A stretch of DNA of 11,042 nucleotides from DASQHM01 sp035632095 (GCA_035632095.1 DASQHM010000247.1:1-11042), one strand, 5' to 3'; counted from the first letter of the stretch, positions 1 through 6,407 are shown. The notes: generated by a model from the letters alone, not told the origin. Program-made: numbers and translations.

Positions 1-470
1 TCACTCTGTGTTTGGTTCCCGTGCTGAGCGGTGTCGTTGGACGTTGTCTCTGTCGTTGGGTCTTCTTCGTCGGTCCATCGGCCATGCCGATCGCGCGGCT
101 GGTCGGCGTTGTATCGCGCAAGGTATTTGGCCAGTCGCTCTGCGCTGTCCTCAGCTGCCAATGGAAGACGAAGCAACGCTGCGCCGACCGACGCCAAGGA
201 TCGATCGCCGTTCGACAGCGCATTTGCTATCAGCTGAAGCCGCCCCATGATGTGTGCGCAAGAGATCGGCTCGCCCGCGACCGCGGACATGAGCGTCTCC
301 AATTCGGTTTGCGGCGTTGGCTTGTATAAAGGTCCCGCCTTTCCGGACGAGTGCCGGACAACGAGAGGGATACCTGGCCCCCAGAAGAATCCCTCTGCAT
401 CCAGCCAAGCATGACGCCCACCAGCTCTGTCGAGCACTGGTGGCGAAGACTCTGGCAACGGACGATTCAT
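1..470 (-). CDS. Partial unrecognised protein with a DQPRD-x-HGRWT tail motif (3' end beyond window)
   Basis: This reading frame is open from an ATG at 470 to the left edge: 156 codons with no stop, so the C-terminus is missing. AGGAG lies at 477-481, six bases before the ATG, and the frame is closed upstream by a TAA at 519-521. The protein begins MNRPLPESSPPVLDRAGG. It continues through an aromatic segment (AWLDAEGFFWGPGIPLVV, residues 21-38) and a helical stretch (about 75-120). It then reaches YNADQPRDRHGRWT at residues 120-133, followed by an acidic, Thr/Asn/Gln-rich, probably disordered tail. From memory, similar PDQPRD-(x)-GRWT strings occur in many uncharacterised alphaproteobacterial proteins, often as a linker before a variable C-terminal part. 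I assign no function. Base composition is less GC-rich than in the neighbouring genes, which may mean a different history. Other frames here are open but have neither the binding site nor the motif. Confidence 0.72.
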   Translation of the reverse strand, partial: MNRPLPESSPPVLDRAGGRHAWLDAEGFFWGPGIPLVVRHSSGKAGPLYKPTPQTELETLMSAVAGEPISCAHIMGRLQLIANALSNGDRSLASVGAALLRLPLAAEDSAERLAKYLARYNADQPRDRHGRWTDEEDPTTETTSNDTAQHGNQTQS

Positions 471-499
471 TTGCGGCTCCTGGTTTGTCCTGCTGAGAA

Positions 500-528
500 C
501 AAATAAGGAACATTCCGCTTAACGTCAA
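500..528 (-). promoter_or_regulatory. Candidate promoter of the leftward edge gene
   Basis: Read on the minus strand, TTGACG (523-528) is followed after 17 bases by TATTTG (500-505). The -35 box is good and the -10 box is weak. Initiation would fall near 493, giving a short leader that ends in the AGGAG at 477-481. This is inferred from sequence match and position only. Confidence 0.35.
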
Positions 529-555
529 GATAGGAGAATCCATATTCCATTATTC

Positions 556-566
556 TACTTTAAGTA
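556..566. promoter_or_regulatory. Small inverted repeat TACTT-T-AAGTA
   Basis: A perfect 5+1+5 dyad lies in the AT-rich part of the divergent intergenic region, 95 bases before the marR start and about 28 bases upstream of the candidate -35 box of the leftward gene. It is short enough to be chance. It is listed because MarR-type regulators commonly bind AT-rich dyads in such regions. Confidence 0.25.
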
Positions 567-611
567 AACAACTCTCCCGCATACCCGCCATGATCCGCCC
601 GCGCTGGTCTC

Positions 612-635
612 GATAATGAGCAAGCCTACATTATC
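612..635. promoter_or_regulatory. Dyad GATAATG-N10-CATTATC, candidate MarR operator
   Basis: Perfect 7-base arms (612-618 and 629-635) are separated by 10 bases and lie 26 bases before the marR ATG. The right arm contains CATTAT, which could serve as the -10 box of the marR-emrAB promoter (initiation near 641); no clear -35 box is seen. A dimeric repressor here would block that promoter, which fits the autoregulation usual for MarR-emrAB operons. A second small inverted repeat, CCGTT-CGGT-AACGG, lies at 638-651 and touches the ribosome binding site. Confidence 0.45.
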
Positions 636-660
636 TCCCGTTCGGTAACGGTGAGGTCCC

Positions 661-1161
661 ATGCGTCCCGAGAGTTCCGACCCGACCTTTGGCTTCCTGG
701 TCCATGACATCGCCCGCCTGCTGCGCAAGAACTTCGACCGGCGCGCCCAGCGCGTCGGGCTGACCCGCGCCCAGTGGTGGGTGCTGTTCCACATCCATCG
801 CCACGAAGGCTGCAACCAGCGCTTCCTGGCCGACGTGCTGGAGATCGAGCCGATCACGCTCACCCGCCTGATCGACCGCCTGGAAAACGCCGGTTGGGTC
901 GAGCGCCGGCACGACGAGGAAGACCGGCGCGCCTGGCGGCTGTTCCTCACCGACAAATCCAATCCGATCCTCGAACGCATGTTCGCGCTCGGCGCCGAGA
1001 CCCGCGAGCAGGCCATGACCGGCCTGAAGCCGCCCGAGCGCGACGCGCTCATGGCGGTGCTCACGCGCATTCGCGGCAATCTGAGCGCCAAGGAAAACGG
1101 CGGCGACGTTGCGCGCAGCGGCGCCGATGCCGCCGACCCGGCGGAGATCGCCCATGTATGA
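661..1161 (+). CDS. MarR-family transcriptional regulator of the efflux operon
   Basis: This is a 166-residue winged-helix repressor of normal MarR length. A dimerisation helix (about 10-32) leads into TRAQWWVLFHI (35-45). The helix-turn-helix follows, with the recognition helix at about 63-77 (EPITLTRLIDRLENA), and then the wing (80-99) with the family signature D88-R89-R90 through L96-T97. The ATG at 661 follows a GAGG (653-656) at only 4 bases. The gene is first in a run with emrA and emrB; its TGA overlaps the emrA start by 8 bases, so the three genes should be translated together. By family analogy it represses its own operon and is released by a small aromatic or lipophilic ligand. The ligand cannot be read from sequence. 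The last 25 residues are Ala/Asp-rich and probably disordered. Confidence 0.93.
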   Translation: MRPESSDPTFGFLVHDIARLLRKNFDRRAQRVGLTRAQWWVLFHIHRHEGCNQRFLADVLEIEPITLTRLIDRLENAGWVERRHDEEDRRAWRLFLTDKSNPILERMFALGAETREQAMTGLKPPERDALMAVLTRIRGNLSAKENGGDVARSGADAADPAEIAHV

Positions 1162-2260
1162 CGAAACCGGCGTCGTCAAGGCCGGACGGTCATTGCGCCG
1201 CAAGCGCATCATGCGCTGGTTCCTGCTCGGCGGCGGACCGCTGCTGCTGGTGGCCGTGGCGCTTTGGTTCTACGTCACCGGCGGACGCTACGTGGATACC
1301 GACGACGCCTTCGTCAAAGCGGACAAAACCACCATTTCGACCGACGTGTCGGGCCGCGTGGTCGGCGTCATGGTGCGCGAGAACGACACGGTCAAGGTCG
1401 ATCAGCCGCTGTTCAAGCTCGACGACGAGCCCTATCGCCTGGCGCTCGCGCGCGCCGAGGCCAATGTCGGCACGGTGCGCAACAACATCGAGATGCTGCG
1501 CGCCAGCTATCGCGAGAAGCTGGCCGAGCTCAAGCGCGATCAGGACACGGTCGAGTACCAGGCGCGCGAATTCCAGCGCAACGACAACCTGCTCAAGCGC
1601 GGCTTCGTGACCGAATCGAAATTCGACGACGTGCGCCACGCGCTGGACCAGGCGCGCCAGCAGGTCACCATGACCCAGGCGCAGATTTCCAGCATCCTGG
1701 CGCAGCTCGGCGGCGATCCGAACCTGGCGGCCGAGCGCTATCCGCAGCTGCTGCAGGCCCAGGCCGATCGCGACCAGGCGGCGCTCGATCTCAAACATGC
1801 GGTGATCAATGCGCCGGCCAACGGCATCATCAGCAATGTGCGGGTGCAGGTCGGCGATTATTTGCGCGTCGGCAATCCGGTGTTCAGCCTGGTGCTCGCC
1901 GATCACCCCTATGTGGAGGCGAATTTCAAGGAGACCGAGCTGACCCACGTGCGGGTCGGTCAAACCGCCACCCTGAGCATCGACACCTACCCCGACAAAA
2001 CCTGGACCGCGAAGGTCACCAGCATCAGCCCGGCGACCGGCGCCGAATTCGCCTTGCTTCCGCCGCAGAACGCCACCGGGAACTGGGTCAAGGTGGTGCA
2101 GCGCGTGCCGGTGCGCCTCGAGATCGAATCGCCGCATGACGGTCCGCCGCTTCGCGCCGGCATGAGCGTCTCGGTCAGCGTCGATACCGGACATGAGCGC
2201 GCGCTGCCGCAGATGATCGGATCGGCCCTGGCCTGGGTCGGCGGAGGCAGAGCGAAGTGA
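1154..2260 (+). CDS. emrA: EmrA-type HlyD-family membrane fusion protein
   Basis: This is the periplasmic adaptor of a tripartite drug efflux pump, 368 residues, anchored by one N-terminal membrane helix. The order is: a basic cytoplasmic end (RRKR, 15-18), the membrane segment at about 21-41, then YVDTDDAFVKAD (46-57) and the first half of the lipoyl-like domain (58-92). A long coiled-coil hairpin follows (about 95-215), then the second lipoyl half (INAPANGIISNV, 218-229) and a beta-barrel domain with the EmrA-like stretch PPQNATGNWVKVVQRVPVRL (303-322). I chose the ATG at 1154 because GGAG lies 7 bases before it (1143-1146) and the match to relatives begins near there. An in-frame ATG at 1109 would add 15 residues with no family character. 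The protein should work with the EmrB-type antiporter encoded immediately downstream and with a TolC-like channel encoded elsewhere. Confidence 0.93.
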   Translation: MYDETGVVKAGRSLRRKRIMRWFLLGGGPLLLVAVALWFYVTGGRYVDTDDAFVKADKTTISTDVSGRVVGVMVRENDTVKVDQPLFKLDDEPYRLALARAEANVGTVRNNIEMLRASYREKLAELKRDQDTVEYQAREFQRNDNLLKRGFVTESKFDDVRHALDQARQQVTMTQAQISSILAQLGGDPNLAAERYPQLLQAQADRDQAALDLKHAVINAPANGIISNVRVQVGDYLRVGNPVFSLVLADHPYVEANFKETELTHVRVGQTATLSIDTYPDKTWTAKVTSISPATGAEFALLPPQNATGNWVKVVQRVPVRLEIESPHDGPPLRAGMSVSVSVDTGHERALPQMIGSALAWVGGGRAK

Positions 2261-3840
2261 GCGAGTCCGCCGTCGCCGCAGCGGCCGCCGCCGCGACGGC
2301 CGCCGGAACCGCCGCCAGAGCCGAAGCGCAACCGGTCAATCTCGCCGGCATCAGCGCGTCCATCATGCTGCCGACGATCATGCAGGCGCTCGACTCGACG
2401 ATCGCCAACGTGGCGCTGCCGCATATGCAGGGATCGTTCTCGGCGAGCCAGGACCAGATCGCCTGGGTGTTGACCTCCTACATCGTTGCCGCCGCCATCA
2501 TGACGCCGCCGACCGGCTTTCTCGCCGGACGGTTCGGCCGCAAGCGCGTTTTCCTCGCGGCGGTCTTCGGCTTCACCATCGCCTCAATGCTCTGCGGCAT
2601 GGCGACCAGCCTGACGCAGATCGTGCTGTTCCGCCTGTTGCAGGGCGTGTGCGGCGCGTCGCTCGTGCCGCTGTCGCAATCGGTGCTGCTCGATTCGTTC
2701 CCGCGCGAACGGCACGGCTCGGCCATGGCGCTCTGGGGCCTCGGCGTGATGGTGGGCCCCATTCTCGGCCCGACCCTCGGCGGCTATCTGACCGAGAACT
2801 ACAATTGGCGCTGGGTGTTCTACATCAACTTGCCCGTCGGCGTGCTGGCGTTCCTGCTGATCTCGGCCTTCGTGCCGGAGACCGAGCGCATTCGCCGCCG
2901 CTTCGACATCTTCGGCTTCGCCATGCTGTCGCTTGCCATCGGATCGCTGCAGATCATGCTGGACCGGGGCGAGAACCGCGATTGGTTCGGCTCGACGGAG
3001 ATCGTCGTCGAGGGTGCGCTTGCGGCGCTCGGCCTCTATCTCTTCGTGGTGCAGACCGTCACGGCCGATCGGCCCTTCATCGATCCGCGCCTGTTCCGCG
3101 ACCGCAACTTCGTCGGCAGCCTGGTGTGCGCCTTTGCCGTGGGCGTGGTGCTGTTCGCGACCATGGCCCTGATGCCGCCGTTCCTGCAGGGCCTGATGGA
3201 CTATCCGGTGGTGACCGTGGGCTACGTCCTGGCGCCGCGCGGCATCGGCACCATGATCGCCATGTTAGCCGTCGGCCGGCTGATCTCGCGCACCGATCCG
3301 CGCTATCTCATGCTGTTCGGCTTCAGCCTCACCGCGGTGTCGCTCTGGCAAATGTCGAACTTCACCACCGACATAACGCCGCGCATTCTGGTCGAGACCG
3401 GCATCGTGCAGGGTATCGGGCTCGGCTTCGTCTTCGTGCCGCTTTCCACCATCGCATTCTCCACGTTGCCGCCGCACTTCCGCACCGAGGCGGCAGGCAT
3501 GTTCAACCTGATCCGCAATATCGGCAGCAGCATCGGCATCTCCATCTGCTTCGCCCTGGTCGCCATCAACACGCAGATCAACCACTCCGTCATGGCGGAG
3601 CGGGTCAGCCGGTTCAATCCGCTGTTCCAGGCGCCGTCGGTGCCCGAGGCCTGGGATCCCGCCACGTCCGCCGGTGCGATGTCATTGGACCATGTGCTGA
3701 ACGCGCAGGCGCAGGTCATCAGCTACCTGAACGACTTCCGCATGATGATGTGGATGATGATCGTGGCGCTGCCCATGGTGCTGCTGCTGCAGCGTCCGCG
3801 GTATGCGCCGCCGCCGGACGCGGTCGCGGTGCCGGATTAG
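2257..3840 (+). CDS. emrB: EmrB/QacA-type MFS drug:proton antiporter (DHA2, 14 TM)
   Basis: This 527-residue inner-membrane antiporter would export lipophilic toxic compounds in exchange for protons. Signatures visible are LDSTIANVALP (45-55, DHA2 motif in TM1, with D46), GFLAGRFGRKR as motif A in the loop after TM2 (the usual Asp is Gly here), G-x-x-V-G-P-x-L-G-P-x-L-G-G as antiporter motif C in TM5, and NWRWVFYINLPVG after it. Hydrophobic segments continue to the C-terminus, consistent with 14 helices and normal family length. The start is a GTG at 2257 whose bases overlap the emrA TGA (GTGA); GGAGG at 2243-2247 is correctly spaced. Residues 5-25 are an alanine-rich cytoplasmic tail. The overlap implies translational coupling with the adaptor gene. 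Substrate is unknown. Confidence 0.94.
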   Translation: MSESAVAAAAAAATAAGTAARAEAQPVNLAGISASIMLPTIMQALDSTIANVALPHMQGSFSASQDQIAWVLTSYIVAAAIMTPPTGFLAGRFGRKRVFLAAVFGFTIASMLCGMATSLTQIVLFRLLQGVCGASLVPLSQSVLLDSFPRERHGSAMALWGLGVMVGPILGPTLGGYLTENYNWRWVFYINLPVGVLAFLLISAFVPETERIRRRFDIFGFAMLSLAIGSLQIMLDRGENRDWFGSTEIVVEGALAALGLYLFVVQTVTADRPFIDPRLFRDRNFVGSLVCAFAVGVVLFATMALMPPFLQGLMDYPVVTVGYVLAPRGIGTMIAMLAVGRLISRTDPRYLMLFGFSLTAVSLWQMSNFTTDITPRILVETGIVQGIGLGFVFVPLSTIAFSTLPPHFRTEAAGMFNLIRNIGSSIGISICFALVAINTQINHSVMAERVSRFNPLFQAPSVPEAWDPATSAGAMSLDHVLNAQAQVISYLNDFRMMMWMMIVALPMVLLLQRPRYAPPPDAVAVPD

Positions 3841-3857
3841 GGACTTTCGCCGGCCGG

Positions 3858-3894
3858 TAGTACGCTTGACATAGTACGTGATACGTACTAGCCT
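3858..3894 (+). promoter_or_regulatory. higBA promoter with HigA-type operator
   Basis: A consensus TTGACA lies at 3866-3871. With a 17-base spacer the -10 position is TAGCCT (3889-3894, weak). The spacer contains a perfect inverted repeat, TAGTACGT-GAT-ACGTACTA (3872-3890), and a third half-site, TAGTACG, lies at 3858-3864, 14 bases before the first arm. This placement fits autorepression by the antitoxin, alone or with the toxin, as is known for higBA operons. Initiation would fall at about 3900, on the toxin start codon itself. Confidence 0.7.
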
Positions 3895-3899
3895 TCGCC

Positions 3900-4178
3900 G
3901 TGATCAGGAGCTGGGGAAGCGCGCCGACACGCCGGTTGTTCCAAACCGGCAAAATCAAGTTTCCCGGTCTTGACGCAAATGCGGCGCTCGTCGCACTGAA
4001 CGCGCTGCATGCGGCGAAGTCCCTGGGCGACTTGAGCCCGCTGAAGAGCGTCGGACTGCACAAGTTGACCGGCAATAGGCGTGGATTTTGGGCCATGACG
4101 GTGAACGGCCCGTGGCGAATTTGTTTTCGATTTGCGGACGACGACGCGTATGACGTCGAAATCGTCGACTATCATTGA
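3900..4178 (+). CDS. higB: HigB-type toxin (RelE/ParE fold mRNA interferase)
   Basis: This is a 92-residue toxin of normal HigB length. HigB toxins cleave mRNA in association with the ribosome. Family hallmarks are the N-terminal IRSW followed by T-x-x-L-F, the central L-x-x-L-x-x-A-x-x-L-x-D-L pattern (33-45), LHKLTGNRRGFWAMTVNGPW (53-72) with basic residues R60 and R61, RICFRF (73-78), and the C-terminal DVEIVDYH (85-92). The start is GTG at 3900: an in-frame TGA at 3879-3881 closes the frame upstream, and no other usable start lies between. No Shine-Dalgarno is visible, and the promoter position predicts a leaderless message. The antitoxin gene follows after 9 bases. Toxin-first order is typical of higBA. 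Confidence 0.92.
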   Translation: MIRSWGSAPTRRLFQTGKIKFPGLDANAALVALNALHAAKSLGDLSPLKSVGLHKLTGNRRGFWAMTVNGPWRICFRFADDDAYDVEIVDYH

Positions 4179-4187
4179 GGTAACGGC

Positions 4188-4484
4188 ATGACCAACCGTA
4201 CGACAGGTGTCCCCGTCCATCCGGGAGCATTGTTGAAGCGCGAGCTGGCCGCGCGCGATTTGTCGGCCAATGCGCTGGCGCGGGCCTTGCGGGTTCCGCC
4301 TAATCGGATCATCGAGATTTTAAACGGGCGGCGCGCCCTGAGCGCCGACACGGCGCTTCGGCTCGGGCACTACTTCGGCAACGGCGGGCGCTTCTGGCTG
4401 ACCCTGCAAGGCAACTACGATCTGGCCGTGGCGGAGCGTGATAGCGGCCGCCGCATTGCCCGCGAGGTTTCGCGCGCCGCATAA
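4188..4484 (+). CDS. higA: HigA-type antitoxin, XRE-family HTH
   Basis: This 98-residue antitoxin should neutralise the HigB toxin encoded upstream and repress the shared promoter. It opens with the HigA hallmark VHPGALLKREL (10-20). The helix-turn-helix follows (about 27-48, ANALARALRVPPNRIIEILN then GRR), then ALSADTALRLGHYFGNGGRFWL (50-71) and QGNYDLAVAE (74-83). All are standard for the VapI/HigA group. The ATG at 4188 is preceded by GAGG, formed partly by the toxin stop codon, at a spacing of 7. It is co-transcribed with higB and ends 15 bases from the convergent methyltransferase gene. The likely operator is the inverted repeat at 3872-3890. Confidence 0.93.
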   Translation: MTNRTTGVPVHPGALLKRELAARDLSANALARALRVPPNRIIEILNGRRALSADTALRLGHYFGNGGRFWLTLQGNYDLAVAERDSGRRIAREVSRAA

Positions 4485-4499
4485 GGGGCGGATCTGCCC

Positions 4500-5336
4500 T
4501 CATATCTTCCTGAGCCAAAGACTGGTTTCGAATGCGTTGTCCATGAGCGGCAGCTCGGCAAGCACGCTGCCCTTGAGCAACGGCGCCATGCGGGTGGTCA
4601 CGTAGCGGCTGGCGAATTCGATGCGCCACGCGCCGCCTTGCAGCAACCCGAGCAGGCCCTGCTGCTCGTTGTAGCCGCGCCAATCCCACGCGGCCGGATA
4701 ATCGTCAGGCAGGAAGATGTCGTGCACGTGCAGCAATACGCCGGACGGCAGCACTGGAATGACGCGGCCGAGCAAATGGTCCACGTCGCTGCCCGGCATC
4801 AGGATGTGGCTCGAGTCGACAAACAGCATGTCGCCGCGTCGCAGGCCGGCGAAAATCGCCGGGTCCGCCTCGTGTGACGGTGCTGCGACGAAGGTGACGG
4901 CCAAGCCCGCAATGACGGCGCGGGGCGCCGGATCGATGGCGACGATGCGGGTCGCGAGCTTGCCGTCGGCGACGGCGCGGGCGAGGAACCGCGTCGAATG
5001 GCCCGACCCCACTTCCACGATCAGCCCCGGTTTTTCGCGGCGTACCAGCGTGTATGTCGCGGCGGCATCGAGGCGCGGGAACCAGTCTTGGTTCCAGCGC
5101 GGTTGCGGCGGCGGAGCGCCGCCGATGGCCTTGAGCGCCGCGCCTTGTTGCTCGATGCCGGCCAGCAGTTCGGCAAAGGCCGGTTCCCGGTCGTGCATCA
5201 TGCGTTCGATGGCGGGATACGGCGCGCGCGACCCTGGGCGCGGCAACCGCGCAGCATAACGGTAAGGGATGAACCAACCGGAGGTGCCCGGCCGAAGCAA
5301 TGTCCGCAAGCCGAAGGCAAGGCGGCGGAAGCGCAT
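4500..5336 (-). CDS. Class I SAM-dependent methyltransferase family protein
   Basis: A 278-residue protein with the Rossmann motifs of a class I methyltransferase: motif I, LIVEVGSGHSTRFLARAV (105-122); the acidic end of strand 2, IVAIDPAP (131-138); and GDMLFVDSSHILMPGSDVD (168-186), resembling the Methyltransf_24 group. A strand, GVLLHVHDIFLPDDYP (199-214), follows, where His and Asp could bind metal or substrate. Residues 1-90 form a basic N-terminal extension (RFRR, RTLLRPG) with no membrane helix. Similar proteins often sit in sugar or surface-polymer gene clusters, but no such genes are near here, so the substrate stays unknown. The ATG at 5336 lies 10 bases after the MBL gene stop and has no clear ribosome binding site, which suggests translation coupled to that gene. 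A later start is possible. Confidence 0.82.
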   Translation of the reverse strand: MRFRRLAFGLRTLLRPGTSGWFIPYRYAARLPRPGSRAPYPAIERMMHDREPAFAELLAGIEQQGAALKAIGGAPPPQPRWNQDWFPRLDAAATYTLVRREKPGLIVEVGSGHSTRFLARAVADGKLATRIVAIDPAPRAVIAGLAVTFVAAPSHEADPAIFAGLRRGDMLFVDSSHILMPGSDVDHLLGRVIPVLPSGVLLHVHDIFLPDDYPAAWDWRGYNEQQGLLGLLQGGAWRIEFASRYVTTRMAPLLKGSVLAELPLMDNAFETSLWLRKI

Positions 5337-5346
5337 CAGTTGACTG

Positions 5347-6231
5347 TCACGGCCGCAGCAGCAAGCCTTCGCGGGCTACGACCGAACCGGGCAATACGGC
5401 GGCCACGTCGGCGGCCACTTTGTCCATGAAATCGTCGTCGTGATCCGGGTCGTGGTGAAACACCACGAATGTCTTCACGTTCGCCGCGGCGCAAAGGCGC
5501 GCGCCTTCCTGCCATGTGGAATGGCCCCAGCCCACCCGGTCGCGATATTCCTGGTCGGTGTACATGCAGTCGTAGATGACGATATCGGCGTCCTGGATCA
5601 GGTTCAGGATGTTGCGGTCGGGCGCGCCGATCTTGTGCTCCGTATCGGTCAGGTAGCAGATCGACTTGCCGGCATATTCGATGCGATAGCCGGTGGCGCC
5701 GTTGGGATGATTGAGCGGGATGGTGCGCAAGGTGACGCCCGGCCGCGGGTGCAGCGTGTCGCCGGCGCGGAAGTCCTGGAACGAAATGCTGGCGGCGAAG
5801 ATCTCCAGCGGAACCGGGAACAGGGGCGCCATCATCAATTCGCTCAACGCGTACTTGATGGTCATGTTCGGCCCGAGGTGGCCGGCGAAGACGCGGAAAC
5901 GGTTGCGCTTGTCGAACAACGGCACGAAGAACGGCATGCCGCAAATGTGGTCGAAATGGGTGTGGGTCAGGAACAAGTCCGCGTCGAGCGGGGCCTGCTT
6001 GCACAATTCGCGGCCGAGGTAGCGCGCGCCGGTGCCGCAATCGAAGAGCAGCAGATGCTTGCCGCAGCGAATCTCGAGGGCCGAGGTATTGCCGCCATAG
6101 CGCATGGTCTCGCCGCTCGGGCACGCGACCGATCCGCGAACGCCCCAGAAGCGCACGGAGAAGTCGCTCGCCACCGAAGTCTGTGGCGCTGCGAGGGTGT
6201 GGGTGAGCACCTCGTTCAAGGTGGGCTCCAT
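5347..6231 (-). CDS. MBL-fold metallohydrolase (cyclic-phosphodiesterase-like)
   Basis: This is a metallo-beta-lactamase-fold hydrolase, 294 residues from the ATG at 6231. The core begins SVRFWGVRGSVACPSGE (25-41) with GGNTS (46-50), a pattern shared with PhnP and RNase Z-like phosphodiesterases. The metal site is HTHFDH (90-95), with further candidate ligands H175 (LNHP), D196 (TDTEH), H237 (GWGHSTW) and H259/H260 (FHHDPDHDDD). It probably hydrolyses a phosphodiester or cyclic nucleotide, but the substrate is not readable. Bases AGG touch the ATG, and GGGGAG (6262-6267) is too far upstream for it. An in-frame GTG at 6276 would add 15 residues and lies against the palindrome at 6277-6295, so the start is uncertain. 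The methyltransferase gene follows in the same direction. Confidence 0.87.
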   Translation of the reverse strand: MEPTLNEVLTHTLAAPQTSVASDFSVRFWGVRGSVACPSGETMRYGGNTSALEIRCGKHLLLFDCGTGARYLGRELCKQAPLDADLFLTHTHFDHICGMPFFVPLFDKRNRFRVFAGHLGPNMTIKYALSELMMAPLFPVPLEIFAASISFQDFRAGDTLHPRPGVTLRTIPLNHPNGATGYRIEYAGKSICYLTDTEHKIGAPDRNILNLIQDADIVIYDCMYTDQEYRDRVGWGHSTWQEGARLCAAANVKTFVVFHHDPDHDDDFMDKVAADVAAVLPGSVVAREGLLLRP

Positions 6232-6276
6232 CCTGTGGCGCCAACCGCTGGCGCCCCGCGTCTCCCCTGTAGGCAC

Positions 6277-6295
6277 TTATATCGAATCGATATAA
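6277..6295. promoter_or_regulatory. Perfect 19-base palindrome upstream of the MBL gene
   Basis: TTATATCGAATCGATATAA has 9-base arms around a central A with no mismatch. It lies 46 bases before the preferred MBL ATG and directly before the alternative GTG at 6276. It sits in an AT-rich patch inside a GC-rich segment, which is typical of an operator for a dimeric repressor. No regulator gene is adjacent, so the binding protein is unknown. Confidence 0.55.
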
Positions 6296-6350
6296 CTCAA
6301 TTCTACATGCCTTGTCGTTACATATTGGTGAAGTTTTCGGGAATCGCAAT

Positions 6351-6364
6351 GGTCCTCTCGGACC
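6351..6364 (-). terminator. Hairpin GGTCC-GAGA-GGACC downstream of aidB (weak terminator candidate)
   Basis: On the minus strand this is a perfect 5-base-pair stem with a GAGA tetraloop of the GNRA class, 44 bases after the aidB stop. No T-run follows, so intrinsic termination is doubtful. It could instead be a leader structure of the MBL transcript. Confidence 0.25.
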
Positions 6365-6387
6365 TACGCCCAACGCCCCCCTGACGA

Positions 6388-6405
6388 CCGAAATCGCCGA
6401 AATCG
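6388..6405. repeat. Two tandem copies of CCGAAATCG
   Basis: Two exact 9-base units lie immediately downstream of the aidB stop codon, followed by a partial CC. This is probably a small slippage repeat; no function is suggested. Confidence 0.5.
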
Positions 6406-6407
6406 CC

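Noticed and set aside
151..543. Minus-strand open frame of 130 codons overlapping the edge gene
   Set aside because: It competes with the frame starting at 470, which has a well-placed AGGAG, a recognisable motif and no stop to the edge; this one has none of these.
1109..1153. Upstream ATG extending EmrA by 15 residues
   Set aside because: The added residues lie inside the marR C-terminus and look unlike EmrA; the ATG at 1154 has a good ribosome binding site.
2649..3860. Plus-strand frame of 403 codons inside emrB
   Set aside because: It is an out-of-frame shadow of the antiporter, rich in Arg and His with no membrane segments.
4482..4502. GGGC-ggatct-GCCC repeat between higA and the convergent methyltransferase gene as a terminator
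   Set aside because: The stem has only 4 base pairs, with no T-run on either strand.
5440..6384. Plus-strand open frame of 314 codons
   Set aside because: It is antisense to the MBL hydrolase with its intact HTHFDH motif. Long antisense frames are expected in GC-rich DNA, and its translation has no family features.
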